The notes beneath the pieces are model-generated. The model was not told where the DNA came from, searched no databases, and saw only the letters and a program-made list of their open reading frames with translations. DNA of 64,000 bases from Anomaloglossus baeobatrachus (taxonomy: Eukaryota > Chordata > Amphibia > Anura > Aromobatidae), in the NCBI RefSeq assembly GCF_048569485.1, contig NC_134353.1:529573008-529637007 (forward strand). Direction: 5' to 3'. This document shows positions 46,744 through 57,790 of the stretch, one piece after another. Both the position numbers and the translations under genes were made by a program. The first letter of the stretch is position 1. The number at the start of each line of letters is the position of its first letter.

Positions 46744-47809
46744 CAAGCGCTTCATACTCAATCACTGGGCAGCTATTATCTTCCAGAGCTGGCTGTTCAT
46801 AACAGATTAACTCCTTCCCTGCTCACTAGTGGCTGGTTGCAGGCAGATGGGCCACCATACTGAGTGATAGCTGTTTGGTTGCAGTGAATCACAGCTGCCG
46901 GTGAGCATGCCTATATCGTGCAGTTAAATATAAAAAAGACTAGATGGGGGGGCTGACACCCCCCTCCCCCAATTTTGATACCAGCTAAGGCCTGCATTCT
47001 CAGGAAGGGAAGCCCCAGTCTAACATAAGGCAGCAGCTGCCTGGAAAAGCCGCATCCATTAGATGCGACAGTCCCGGGCGGGACTCTACCTGGCTCATCC
47101 TGATTGCCCTGGTGTGGTGGTAGTTGGGGTAATAAGGAGTTAATGGCAGCCCATAGCTGCCACTATGAGACATCCACCCACCCATAACTAAGCTGTAAGG
47201 GAAAAAAAAATCACCCGAAAAATCCTTTGAAAATAAACACACAGCCCCCTCTTAAACCACTTTAATCCCTAAAATACCCATCCAGGTCCGACATAATCCA
47301 CACGAGGTCCCATGACTCATCCAGCTCTGCTACATATCACAATCGCAAAGGGCGACTATAGAGCACGACTGCTCTAAAGGTCAGGCTGCAAGTGAAGTGA
47401 GCTGTGTGGGATCAGCGGTGACTTAAGCTGTCACTGCTGAAATCGTGCTCACTTTAGTCGCAGACAGATTTGCAGTAACAAGTGGACTCCAGCTATCACT
47501 GCACGTCACCTGACTAGTCCTCCACTTGTGACTGCATATCAGGCTGTGGCTGAAGTGAGCACGAGATCAGCGGTGACTTCAGTCAGGTGATGTGTGGTTT
47601 CACCGCACATCATCTGAGTGATATCAGCGCTAATTCTGTGGCTCAAGTCAGTAGTAGAGGTCTGACAGGTGGACTCCTGTGTTTTTGTTTTTTTATATTT
47701 ATTTAAGCCAAAAAACGCTGCTCAAAGTAGTCACCACAAAGATAACACTGCATCTTTGTGGTAAAAAAAAAACACAGCGTGTGCACATAGTCTAATGCTC
47801 ACTGTTCAA
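46744..47809. repeat. Unclassified frog-type repeat, single-arm relative of the 52-kb palindrome
   Basis: Shares AGCTGCCACTATGAGAC-like and GGGGTAATAAGGAGTTA segments, GCCTGCATTCTCAGGAAGGG, CACCCGAAAAATCCTTT and TTGATACCAGC with the arms of the palindrome at 51.8-53.6 kb, but diverged and without an inverted partner. No credible coding frame. Confidence 0.5.
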
Positions 47810-47813
47810 TTAA

Positions 47814-48124
47814 AGGGAATCTGTCAGCAGGTGTTTTTGCTACCTCATCTGACAGCAGCATAATAGAGACCCAAATTCCAACATGTCACTTACTGAGCGG
47901 TTTGCTGTCATTTTGATAAAATCTGTTTTCTCTGCTGCAGTTGTACAGAGCTCATAAATATACTGGAATACAAGGCAGCATGTCAAATAGTAATCTAATG
48001 ATATACTGCTGATCAGTGTAATCAAAACTACTCAGCAGTCTAGTAAGTCCTAAATCACTTAAATCAGGATCTCTGCCCCTACATTATGCCGCTTTCAGAT
48101 CAGGTGCCAAAAATGACGTTCTCT
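47814..48124. mobile_element. Short TTAA-flanked inverted-repeat element
   Basis: AGGGAATCTGTCAGCAGG at the left and TGACGTTCTCT at the right, with TTAA on both sides (47810-47813, 48125-48128). The TTAA duplication suggests a piggyBac-like mover; this is inferred. It is non-coding. Confidence 0.65.
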
Positions 48125-48271
48125 TTAACATTTGCCTGCTTCTCAGGGGAATATCTCCCCATTGTCTATCCTCCTGGAGATTCAAGTGTATAGCATGTCT
48201 TCAATCTTACATTCTAGCTTACCAAAAGTGAATTGTGCAGTCCTTTCATATACTGCACTTATTAGATTTAA

Positions 48272-49361
48272 AGAGAACCTGTCAGGTGCAATATGCACCC
48301 AGAACCACAAGCATAATGCTAATGAATGTGCAGCATCAGAGCATGATCTCACTCACCTCTGTTGCCATCGCCACCTGACCCTGGAGTTTGGGTCATGCGC
48401 ATTACTGCAGTTTGAAGCCAGGACACGTATACCTGGCTTCATAATGCACATGACTGGAACTCGGGGTCATGCGCATTGAGCCGAAATCCAGCGTCGGGCA
48501 GTGATTCCGGTGGAGAGGTGAGTGAGATCATCCTATGATGATGCACATTAATTAGCATGTTAGCATGCCCACGGCGGTGTACTAACATGCGAATGGAGCT
48601 GACTAGCCAGGGGAACGAACTCCCAGGGGACTAGTCCCCTTGCTCATTAGCATATGATATAAGATCTTCAGAAATACTTTTTCTAAAGATCTCTATTCTA
48701 GTGTATACAGGGACGGTTAAGCGGGCTTTACACGCTACGAGATCGCCACAGCGATCTCGTTGGGGGTCATGGATTTTGTGACGCACATCCGGCCGCTGTA
48801 GCGATCTCGTTGTGTGACTCCTAGGAGCGATTTTGGATCGTTGCTAAAACATCAAATCGCTCCTCGTTGACATGGGGGTCCTCTCCCAATTATCGCTGCT
48901 GTCGCTTGTGCGAAGTTCATCCTCGTCCCTGCGGCAGCACACATCGCTACGTGTGACGCCGCAGGAACGAGGAACCTCTCCTTACCTGCCACACGCCAGC
49001 AATGAGGAAGGAAGAAGGTGGGCGGGATGTTCGTCCCGCTCATCTCTGCGCCTCTGCTTTGATTGGGCGGCCGCTTAGTGACGTCGCTGTGACGCCGAGC
49101 GTACTGCCCCCTTAGAAAGGAGGCGGTTCGCCGGTCACAGCGACGTCGCCAAGCAGGTAAGTACGTGTGACGCTGCTGTAGCGATAATGTTCGCTACGGC
49201 AGCGATCTTCACATATCGGCATAACGATAGGGGCGGGTGCTATCACGCTTGCCATCGCTAGCGATGTCGCAGCGTGTAAAGCCACCCTTAGCCAGGGATT
49301 AGCAATATGCACACAGAACTGCTCTTGGTTCTTGGTGCATATTGCACCTAACAGGTTCCCT
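48272..49361. mobile_element. TTAA-flanked inverted-repeat element with nested MITE
   Basis: The inverted ends are about 40 bp: AGAGAACCTGTCAGGTGCAA at the left, complement of GCACCTAACAGGTTCCCT at the right, both next to TTAA (48268-48271, 49362-49365). A TTA-flanked MITE (48720-49287) sits inside it. Related to 47814-48124 by its termini. Confidence 0.75.
48720..49287. mobile_element. MITE with TTA target duplication, nested in a TTAA element
   Basis: The ends are AGCGGGCTTTACACGCTACG and complement of GCGTGTAAAGCCACCC, with TTA at 48717-48719 and 49288-49290. The core GCACACATCGCTACGTGTG is at 48937-48955, inside a GAGGAAC/GTTCATCCTCG palindrome. Confidence 0.85.
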
Positions 49362-49452
49362 TTAATCTTTGCGTAGTCTACGATGAAATGTAGCTACTGC
49401 TGAATCTTCCCTGCACTCCACAGAGCAGATAGTTTAGGTGAATTAGAGGTAA

Positions 49453-49770
49453 GTTCACACAGGGCATCTTTTGCAGCGGTTTTGAGGTCGCAAATATGCA
49501 CCAAAATACATGCATTCGTTCTCCCAGCAAAGTCTGAGATTTCGATTTTGCTGTCCACACTGGGCATCTTTTGTTGGCTGCATCTTGGCTGTGTTTTCAA
49601 AGATGTACCGTGTCATGTCTTTCATTGTTCCAGCGGTTTTGAACCCTCCAGGGAATAGATTTGACTTGCAAAATGCATTGCATTTTTGCCACAGTGTGTT
49701 TTGTTTTTGTTTTTTTTTGGGCAAAAATGCTGCATCTTTGTGGGAAAAGATGCCACGTGTGAACATGAAC
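49453..49770. mobile_element. MITE with TAA target duplication
   Basis: The ends are GTTCACACAGGGCATCTTTT and complement of AAAAGATGCCACGTGTGAAC, with TAA at 49450-49452 and 49771-49773. Non-coding. Confidence 0.75.
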
Positions 49771-49866
49771 TAAGATGCAGTTTTCTTGTGGAACCTCCCT
49801 AGCAGATACTGTAACTGGCCAGTGTCTACTGTGGTTATTCCCTCCTGGCAAGCCACTTACAAGTAA

Positions 49867-50714
49867 AGGTACCGTCACACTAAGCAACATCGCTGCTGAG
49901 GCACGACTTGCTAGCGATGTTGCTTAGTGTGACATCCAGCAACAACCTGGCCCCTGCTGTGAGGTCGTTGGTTGTTGCTGAATGTCCTGGGCCATTTTTT
50001 AGTTGTTGCTCTCTCGCTGTGAAGCACACATCGCTGTGTGTGACAGCGACAGAGCAACAACTAAATGTGCAGGGAGCCGGCTTCTGCGGACGCTGGTAAC
50101 CACGGTAAGCCCTTACCTTGGTTACCCGATATTTACCTTCGTTACCAGCGTCCGCCACTCTCACGCTGTGAGTGGCGGCTCCCTGCACACATAGCCAGAC
50201 TACACATCGGGTAATTATCCCGATGTGTACTGTGGCTAGGAGTGCAGGGAGCAGGAGCCGGCACTGACAGCTGAGAGCGGCGGACGCTGGTAACGAAGGT
50301 AAATATCGGGTAACCAAGGTAAGGGCTTCTTGGTTACCTGCTGTTTACCGTGGTTACCAGTGTCCGCAGAAGCCGGCTCCTGCTGCCTGCACACGTAGCA
50401 GAGTACACATCGGGTAATTAACCCGATGTGTACTGTGGCTAGGTGTGCAGGGAGCCAGCGCTAAGCGGTGTGCTCTGGTAACCAAGGAAAATATCGGGTT
50501 GGTTACCCGATATTTACCTTAGTTACCAAGCGCAGCATGCTTCCACGTGTAGCGATGCTCCAGCGATCCCTGCCAGGTCAGGTTGCTGGTGGGATCGCTG
50601 GAGCGTCGCTTAGTGTGACATCTCACCAGCGACCTCCTAGCAACCTACCAGCGATCTCTATCAGGTTGTATCGTTGTTGGGATTGCTGGTAAGTTGTTTA
50701 GTGTGACTGGGCCT
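49867..50714. mobile_element. MITE with TAA target duplication, same family as 28669-29394
   Basis: The ends are AGGTACCGTCACACTAAGC and complement of TTTAGTGTGACTGGGCCT, with TAA at 49864-49866 and 50715-50717. It has repeated GGTTACCCGATATTTACC inverted pairs and the core GCACACATCGCTGTGTGTG near 50025-50043. Confidence 0.85.
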
Positions 50715-50717
50715 TAA

Positions 50718-51021
50718 GTTTCATAGGCTATGGTAGTATACACTATCCAATTACCATGTACGAGACTTTTTAACACAGTGCCGAACTAATCTATTTAAAT
50801 CTGAAGGTGGCCATTTTAATATTCCTTGGTATATAGCGGTGGTTTGCTCCCTATTCTGCACTTGCATCCATAATCCTCAGATATCTTGTCTTGCTATGCA
50901 GCAGGAGGGAGTGCATGTGAGCACTGACTGATTGTGAAGGGGTATTGTGTGGCACTTGTTTGGGGCTCTCTGCTTGTTCATTTCTCCATTGAAGTGGGCG
51001 TTTCTATTCACACAAAACATC
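50718..51021. other. No gene seen
   Basis: Short non-repetitive spacer between two MITEs; nothing recognisable. Confidence 0.4.
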
Positions 51022-51024
51022 TAA

Positions 51025-51352
51025 GGCCATGTGTCCACGCTGCGGAAAATGCGCGGATTTTGCCGCGGATTTCTCGCAGAAAAGCCGCGGATTTTCCGAA
51101 AATCTGCAGCAGCTGCACTTCCCAGCCATTTCTATGGCATTTTGGAAATGCTGTGCCCATGCTGCGGATTTTTCCGCGGCGGATTTGCCGCGGATTTTGA
51201 TCCGGATTTTGGCTATAGAATTGGGGAAAAAAAAAAATCCGCGGTAAATCCGCGGCAAATCCGCACCTTTGAAAAGGTGTGGATTTGCCGGGAAAGTCGC
51301 GGATTTTCATGCAGAAAAATCCGCAGCAACATTCTACCGTGGACACATAGCC
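51025..51352. mobile_element. MITE rich in CCGCGG, TAA/TTA flanks
   Basis: The ends are GGCCATGTGTCCACGCTGCG and complement of GTGGACACATAGCC. It has the same CCGCGGATTT-type interior as the unit 1 private MITE at 23382-23799, so probably the same superfamily. It directly abuts the larger palindromic element at its right. Confidence 0.75.
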
Positions 51353-51770
51353 TTAGGGTGGAAACACATCTATGCGAGTAAAATCGGTCCGACTGGGCTG
51401 AAAAAAAACTCTGCTGATTTTAGTTCACGTTAGGTCCGAGTGCAACGCTAGTGCGATGCTTTTTCTGAATAAATTAATGCTTTTACTAGCGTGTGTAATG
51501 CGTGTGTAATGCGTATTTTATACTATGTCATCTGCCATTCAGCTCTGCTACATGGCCGCTGACAGAAGACACAGACAGCCATGTAGCAGAGCTGAATGGC
51601 AGATGACAGCAGACACAGACATAGCCGCACGATCAGAATGAACTCGGGTGAACTTCACCCGACTTCATGGTCATGCTGCGGCTCTGTCTGTGTCGCATCC
51701 TGATTAGCGGTCACCTGTGAATGGCTCATCGGTGACCGCTAATCCCCTGAGTGACTGAAGTGAGAAGCCC

Positions 51771-53611
51771 TCTCTCATACTCACCGATCCCCGATCCCCG
51801 GCGCGGCGCTGCACGGCATTCACACTACTGTGGCGTCTTTTACTATTTTGAAAAAGCCGGCTGCTCATTAAACAATTTCGGATTCCCTGCTTTCCCCGCC
51901 CACAGGCGCCTATGATTGGTTGCAGTGAGACACACCCCCACGCTGAGTGACAGGTGTCACACTGCACCCAATCACAGCAGCCGGTGGGCGGGTCTATACT
52001 GTGCAGTGAAATAAATAATTAAAAAAAACGGCGTGCGGTCCCCCCCAATTTTAATACCAGCCAGATAAAGCCATACGGCTGAAGGCTGGTATTCTCAGTA
52101 TGGGGAGCTCCACGTTATGGGGAGCCCCCCAGCCTAACAATATCAGTCATCAGCCGCCCAGAATTGCCACATACATTATATGCGACAGTTCTGGGACTGT
52201 ACCCGGCTCTTCCCGATTTGCCCTGGTGTGTTGGCAAATCGGGGTAATAAGGAGTTATTGGCAGCCCATAGCTGCCAATAAGTCCTAGATTAATCATGTC
52301 AGGCGTCTCCCCGAGAAACCTTCCATGATTAATCTGTAAATTACAGTAAATAAACACACACACCCGAAAAATCCTTTATTAGAAATAAAAAACACAAACC
52401 AATTCCCTCATGACCAATTTAATCAGCCCCAAAAAGCCCTCCATGTCCGTCGTCATCCAGGATGGTCCAGCGTCACTTCCAGCGCTGCTGCATGGAGGTG
52501 CCCGGAGCTGCAGCAGACACCGCCGCTCCTGTCAGCTCCACGCAGCAACTGAAGAGAGCCGCGCGATCAGCTGAGCTGTCACTGAGGTTACCCGCTGTCA
52601 CTGGATACAGCGGTGGCCGCGGGTAACCTCAGTGACAGCTCAGCAGCTCAGCTGATCGCGCTACTCACCTCAGTTGCTGCGTGGAGGTGACAGGAGCGGC
52701 GGTGAGTAGCGCGATCAGCTGAGCTGTCACTGAGGTTACCCGCGGCCACCGCTGCATCCACCACTGGATCCAGTGACAGCGGGTAACCTCAGTGACAGCT
52801 CAGCTGATCGCGCGGCTGTCTTCAGTTGCTGTGTGGAGGTGACAGGAGCGGCGGTGTCTGCTGCAGCTCCGGGCACCTCCATGCAGCAGCGCTGGAAGCG
52901 ACGCTGGACCATCCTGGATGACGCCGGACATGGAGGGCTTTTTGGGGCTGATTAAATTGGTGATGAGGGAATTTGTTAGTGTTTTTTATTTCTAATAAAG
53001 GATTTTTTCAGATGTGTGTGTTTATTTAATGTCACTTACAGATTAATCATGGAAGGTTTCTCGGGGAGACGCCTGACATGATTAATCTAGGACTTATTGG
53101 CAGCTATGGGCTGCCAATAACTCCTTATTACCCCGATTTGCCAACGCACCAGGGCAAATCGGGAAGAGCCGGGTACAGTCCCAGAACTGTCGCATATAAT
53201 GTATGCGGCAATTCTGGGCGGCTGCTGACTGATATTGTTAGGCTGGGGGGCTCCCCATAACGTGGAGCTCCCCATCCTGAGAATACCAGCCTTCAGCTGT
53301 ATGGCTTTATCTGGCTGGTATTAAAATTGGGGGGGACCGCACGCCGTTTTTTTTATTTATTTAATTATTTATTTCACTGCACAGTATAGACCCGCCCACC
53401 GGCTGCTGTGATTGGTTGCAGTGAGACACCTGTCACTCAGCGTGGGGGCGTGTCTCACTGCAACCAATCATAGGCGCCTGTGGGCGGGGAAAGTAGGGAA
53501 TACGAAATTGTTTAATGAGCGGCCGGCTTTTTCAAAATAGTAAAAGCCGCCGCAGCAGTGTGAATGCCGTGCAGCGCCGCGCCGGGGATCGGGGATTGGT
53601 GAGTATGAGAG
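51771..53611. repeat. 1.84-kb near-perfect palindrome, axis near 52690
   Basis: Each base at position x pairs with about 105383-x. Checks: CCAATCACAGCAGCCGGTGG at 51968 with its complement ending 53415, and TCTCATACTCACCGATCCCC near 51773 with GGATTGGTGAGTATGAGAGA ending 53611. The centre holds nested inverted blocks of GCGATCAGCTGAGCTGTCAC. The loop is only about 30 bp. Confidence 0.93.
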
Positions 53612-53740
53612 AAAAGGGGAAAATAACTGACAGACTGTGAGAGAGGGACAGAGATAGTGACGGACCGACAGAGAGAGAATAGAGACCGAGAGGGAGAGAC
53701 CGACTGACAGAGAATAGTGATTGACAGACATTGTGAGACA
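53612..53740. repeat. Purine-rich GACAGA/GAGA simple repeat
   Basis: Irregular GACAGA, GAGAGA and GACCGA repeats on the plus strand just right of the palindrome; not coding. Confidence 0.7.
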
Positions 53741-54047
53741 TCACTCGTTTCCAGTGTTTTAGGAAACATGCGAGAAATGTATTTAGAAAATCGGATGTCA
53801 CTAGGATGGTGTGAGTGCCGTCCCGTGACATCCGATTTTTTACACGCTCCCATAGATTTGCATTGGAGAGACTCGCAGTAGAAACTCGCAAAAAAGCAGC
53901 ATGCTGTGATTTTTTTCTCAGTCCGATTTGGAGTGAGAAAAAAATCGCAGATGAGAGCTGAATCATTCACTAACGTGTCCGATTCCAATGCGAGATTTTC
54001 TCGCATTGCTCTACTGCGAGAAACTCGCAAGTGAGAAGCAGCCCTAA

Positions 54048-54638
54048 GGGCGGCTTTGCACACTACGACATCGCAGGTGCGATGTCAGGGGGGTCAAATT
54101 GAAAGTGACGCACATCCGGCATCGCATGCGATATCGTAGTGTGTAAAGCCTTGATGATACGATTAACGAACGCAAAATCCTCGTAATCGTATCATCGTTG
54201 CAGCGTCAGCGTAATTCATAATTACGCTGACGCGACGGTCCGATGTTGTTCCTCGCTCCTGCGGCAGCACACATCGCTGTGTGTGAAGCCGCAGGAGCGA
54301 GGAACATCTCCTACCGGCGTCACTGCGGCTTCCATAGGATATGCGGAAGGAAGGAGCTGGGCAGGATATTTACATCCTGCTCATCTCCGCCCCTCCGCTC
54401 CTATTGGCCGCCTGCCGTGTGACGTCGCTGTGACGCAGCACGACCCGCCCCTTTAGGAAGGAGGCGGGTCGCCGGCCAGAGCGACGGTCGCAGGGCAGGA
54501 GAGTGCGTGTGAAGCTGGCATAGCGATAGTTTTCGCTACGCCAGCTATCACACGATATCGTACCTGCGACGGGGGCGGGCACTATCGCGTGCGACATCGC
54601 AGCATCGGCCTGCGATGTCGCAACGTGCAAAGCCCGCC
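54048..54638. mobile_element. MITE with TAA target duplication
   Basis: The ends are GGGCGGCTTTGCACACTACG and complement of CGTGCAAAGCCCGCC, with TAA at 54045-54047 and 54639-54641. The core GCACACATCGCTGTGTGTG is at about 54267-54285 inside a TTCCTCGCTCCTGCGGC palindrome; the closest relative in the window is 1209-1799. Confidence 0.87.
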
Positions 54639-54716
54639 TAAGGGTGAGATTGAATTAAGGAACAATCACAAATGTCTGGGCACACAAGCAGCTGTGCTCT
54701 GGAGCACTTCAGGATT

Positions 54717-55138
54717 TAGGCCCCTTTCACATTGCGTTTTTCTCTACGTCCACAGGTCCTGTCGGGGCATCCGTCCGGACCGCCCCTCCCCCACTCTGCA
54801 AAACGTGCTCCGGACGCATGCGCCCGACAGGGCCATTCACTGTTATGGAGCGCACTGGGTTAGCGTGTGCTCTGTTTTGTGCAATTTGGTGCACATGTAC
54901 GTTTCTGCAGACGGACACCCGAACGTAGACCACCTACGTTCAGGTGTCCATCTGCAGAAACGTATATATGCACAAAATTGCACAAAACAGAGCACAAGCT
55001 AACGCCCCATAACAGTGAATGGCCCTGTCGGGCGCATGCGTCCGGAGCACGTTTTGCAGAGTGGGGGAGGGACGGTCTGGACGGATGCCCCGACGAGACC
55101 TGTGGACGTAGAGAAAAACGCAATGTGAAAGGGGCCCT
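54717..55138. mobile_element. Fold-back MITE, almost entirely palindromic
   Basis: Both halves mirror each other from CCCCTTTCACATTGCGTTTT to its complement. Internal pairs include GTGCTCCGGACGCATGCG and ACGTTCAGGTGTCCATCTGC. The axis is near 54928. Non-coding. Confidence 0.8.
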
Positions 55139-55480
55139 AGGGATTACTTTGTGCACCCAGTTTAAACAGTCATTCTGTGCTGACAGTCCCATTTGTGAAG
55201 ACCGTAAAGATCCTTAAAGAAAAATGAATTGTAAAAGGTAACAATCAGGATCTAGACAACATCTTTAAATTACTAAAGAGAGCCATTTGAGCTAACAACT
55301 TTATAGCCAACTGATATATACAGAGGTAAAAAAAAATAATAATAAATAAAATCTGAAGGGCAAGACTAGGAAGGCAGATCAAAGATACAACAAAAGTTTT
55401 AACAATGGGAATGTTAAAAGGCACCAAGGGTAAAAAAAAACACCAAGTGAGCCAGAACAAATCAAGGCATTAGGGCAAGA
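55139..55480. other. No gene seen
   Basis: A-rich sequence with short frames only. It may be part of the diverged RTE-like LINE that becomes recognisable further right. Confidence 0.35.
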
Positions 55481-57490
55481 ATACATTGAGTGCCACTACA
55501 AGAACAACTCAGTGATTTAGAAAGAAACAGACTGGAAATGTTAGTGAACCAAGTATCCTGAAAGACAAAATTATTGGTGCTACAATGCTTCTGTCAAGAA
55601 ATAAAGCACCTGAGTGTGAGAATATTCTAATACAGCTAATAACCTTCAGAAGCAGTGGTTGATGATTTCACATTGGTTAAGGGCCCAAGGACTGGACAAG
55701 ATTGGTGTTCCTATTCCGAAGAAGGGTGATCCTACCAATTGGAACCTATTGCACCTATACCAGCAAAATACTGAAGAGCCTAAAAAAAATAGCTACATCC
55801 TTAGGCTGCTTTCACACTACGTCTTTTTAACATGCGTCCTGAACGTTTTTTTGCTGCAAAAGCGGATCCTGCTTTTACAGCAAAAAACGCATGCAAACGC
55901 ATGTGTTATTTTGCAGGATCCTGTCACTGGATGTTTAGGGGCGGGCATTGGAGTCATGTGATCGGGAGTGAGGAGAACTAAATGTGCCAGACTGGGAGCC
56001 GGCATCTAACAGCTGTGAGGCTGTAACCAAGGTAAACATCGGGTATTTACTTTGGTTACAAGCGTCTGCAGCTGCTAGGAGCCGGGCTCCCTGCACACGT
56101 TACCAACGTAAACATCGGGTAACTAAGATGACAGCTGCAGACGCTCGTAACCAAGGTAAACATCGGGCTTGGATACCCGATATTTATCTTGGTTACGAGT
56201 GTCTGCAGCTGCTAGGAGCCGGGCTGCCTGCACACGTAACCAACGTAAACATCGGGTAACTAAGATAAGTGGTTACCCGATATTTACCTTGGTTACGAGT
56301 GTCCGCAGCTCTCAGGTGGGAGAGAGAGAGAGGAGAGGAAGGGGGAAAGACAGAGATAGAGAGGGTGAGGGAGGGAGGAGGAGAGAGAGACAGATCACGC
56401 GAGACTGGTTCTGGGCATGCTCAGTACTTTCTGGGCATGCTCAGTACAAAAGCAGGATCCTGTTACAACGCAACTCAACGCATTCTGCTAGGCAGGATCC
56501 AGCGCTCATTGAAATGCATTGCAGCTCGCGGCGCAATGTGAAGGATCCTGTGAGATGCGTTATTTTGACAAAGGTAAAAAACGCTACAAGTAGCGTTTTT
56601 GAAACATGTTAAAATAACGCAAAAGTACGGATCCTGTGTCTAACGCACGCAAACGCATGCGAACGCAGGTGGACGCGAGTCCATTGCAAATGCATTGAAG
56701 TGAAAACGCATTTGCACTGGATCCGTTTTTCCGCTAAAAAAAACGTTATGGACGGATGTTAAATAAACGTAGTGTGAAACCAGCCTTACTGTGATACAAC
56801 TGCCAGAAGAAGTAGGATTCAGAAAAGGCAGAGGGACAAGAGATGTTAACATATACTGGATATGGCCAAAGAATACAACAAGGAGCTATATTTTTGTTTC
56901 ATTGCCTACAGCTAAGCCTATGACTGTATTGATCAGCAGAAACTTTGGAATACAATGAAGTGTATGAGTGTGCCAAACCATGTGATCAGCCTCATTAGAA
57001 ACCTTCACATCAACCAAGAAGAAAGAGTCCGAAATGGAACATTGGTACACAGCATAGCTAAAAGCAGAGCGAGGAATTGCACAAGGCTGCATCCAGTCGC
57101 CATCTCTCCAATTTATATGCAAAAGCTATTTTCGGGAGAACTGGACTTGCCAAAAAGAAGGAATCAAAATTGCTGGACGAATTGTCAACAATCTGATATA
57201 TGCAGATGATACATAGGTTATAGCAGCAAGCGTAGATGGAATGAATGGGCTCGAACATGGAACTCCTACTCAATACAAAGATAAAGATATTGACAACTGC
57301 AAAGTACGACTGGGACACATTTGATTTGGACAGCGGCGAATGGGAAGTTGTAAAGGACTTCAAACTACTTGGATCAACGATCACTAGAGATGCAGTGACG
57401 TCATCAGTAGTCAGTAAGAGAATAGGTATGGGGAAATCAACAATGAAGTCATTGGACAAGGTTCTCAGATCAAGGAACATTTTACTGTTG
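55480..57490 (+). mobile_element. RTE/BovB-like LINE fragment, split by a MITE
   Basis: Plus-strand reverse-transcriptase fragments in order: KAPECENILIQ and GVPIPKKGDP before 55800; then EEVGFRKGRGTRD near 56820, CMSVPNHVISLIRNLHINQE near 56965, RVRNGTLVHS near 57030, and FKLLGSTITRDA near 57360. Recalled RTE/BovB proteins show the same blocks in this order. Frames shift and stops occur, so it is old. A MITE (55804-56785) interrupts it between the IPKKG and GFRKGRGTRD blocks. Confidence 0.72.
55804..56785. mobile_element. MITE with TTA target duplication inside the RTE-like LINE
   Basis: The ends are GGCTGCTTTCACACTACGT and complement of ACGTAGTGTGAAACCAGCC, with TTA at 55801-55803 and 56786-56788. 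The interior has repeated AACCAAGGTAAACATCGGGT modules in both orientations and a GA-rich microsatellite at about 56317-56392. It has no coding capacity. Confidence 0.85.
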
Positions 57491-57495
57491 ACTAG

Positions 57496-57790
57496 AGATG
57501 AGTGAACCTTTGGAAATTTGGTTCGGCAGGTACAGTCGAACCTTAAAAAAAGTTTGTTTGTGACCCGGACATGATCCGAACCTCAATGGAAGTCTGTAAT
57601 TGGGCACTTCGTGGCTTCACCCACATGCTGCCAGCCATAACCAGAACACTACCAGGGGAGGGTAGGCAGGATTTTTCACACTATTTTTTCAAACATTGCA
57701 ATCGGCTTGCACAGGGCTGCGCATCACTCATATCCAAGTACAGCGCTGCTCGCTTGAGTGGTTTGCACTCGTAACTCACTCGAACTTCGA
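57496..57790. repeat. Unclassified interspersed repeat
   Basis: Begins AGAGATGAGTGAACCTTTGG and ends TCGAACTTCGAACCCAAAC, a style seen in amphibian interspersed repeats. No internal RNA-polymerase-III boxes could be assigned safely and there is no coding frame. Confidence 0.35.

Larger units (their letters stand above)
51356..54044. mobile_element. Large fold-back element containing a 1.84-kb palindrome
   Basis: Outer ends are weakly inverted (GGTGGAAACACATCTATGCGAG against the complement of CTCGCAAGTGAGAAGCAGCCC), flanked by TTA and TAA. The inner 51771-53611 is a near-perfect palindrome. It has no coding capacity; mirrored short ORFs on the two arms are palindrome artefacts. The class is unknown. 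Confidence 0.6.

Noticed and set aside
52100-53275. Mirrored ORFs MINLGLIGSYGLPITPYYPD and MGSSTLWGAPQPNN on opposite strands
   Set aside because: They arise because the palindrome presents the same sequence on both strands; no family resemblance.
56169-56612. 147-aa plus-strand ORF with Arg/Glu-rich stretch
   Set aside because: It crosses MITE modules and a GA-rich microsatellite; there is no homology.
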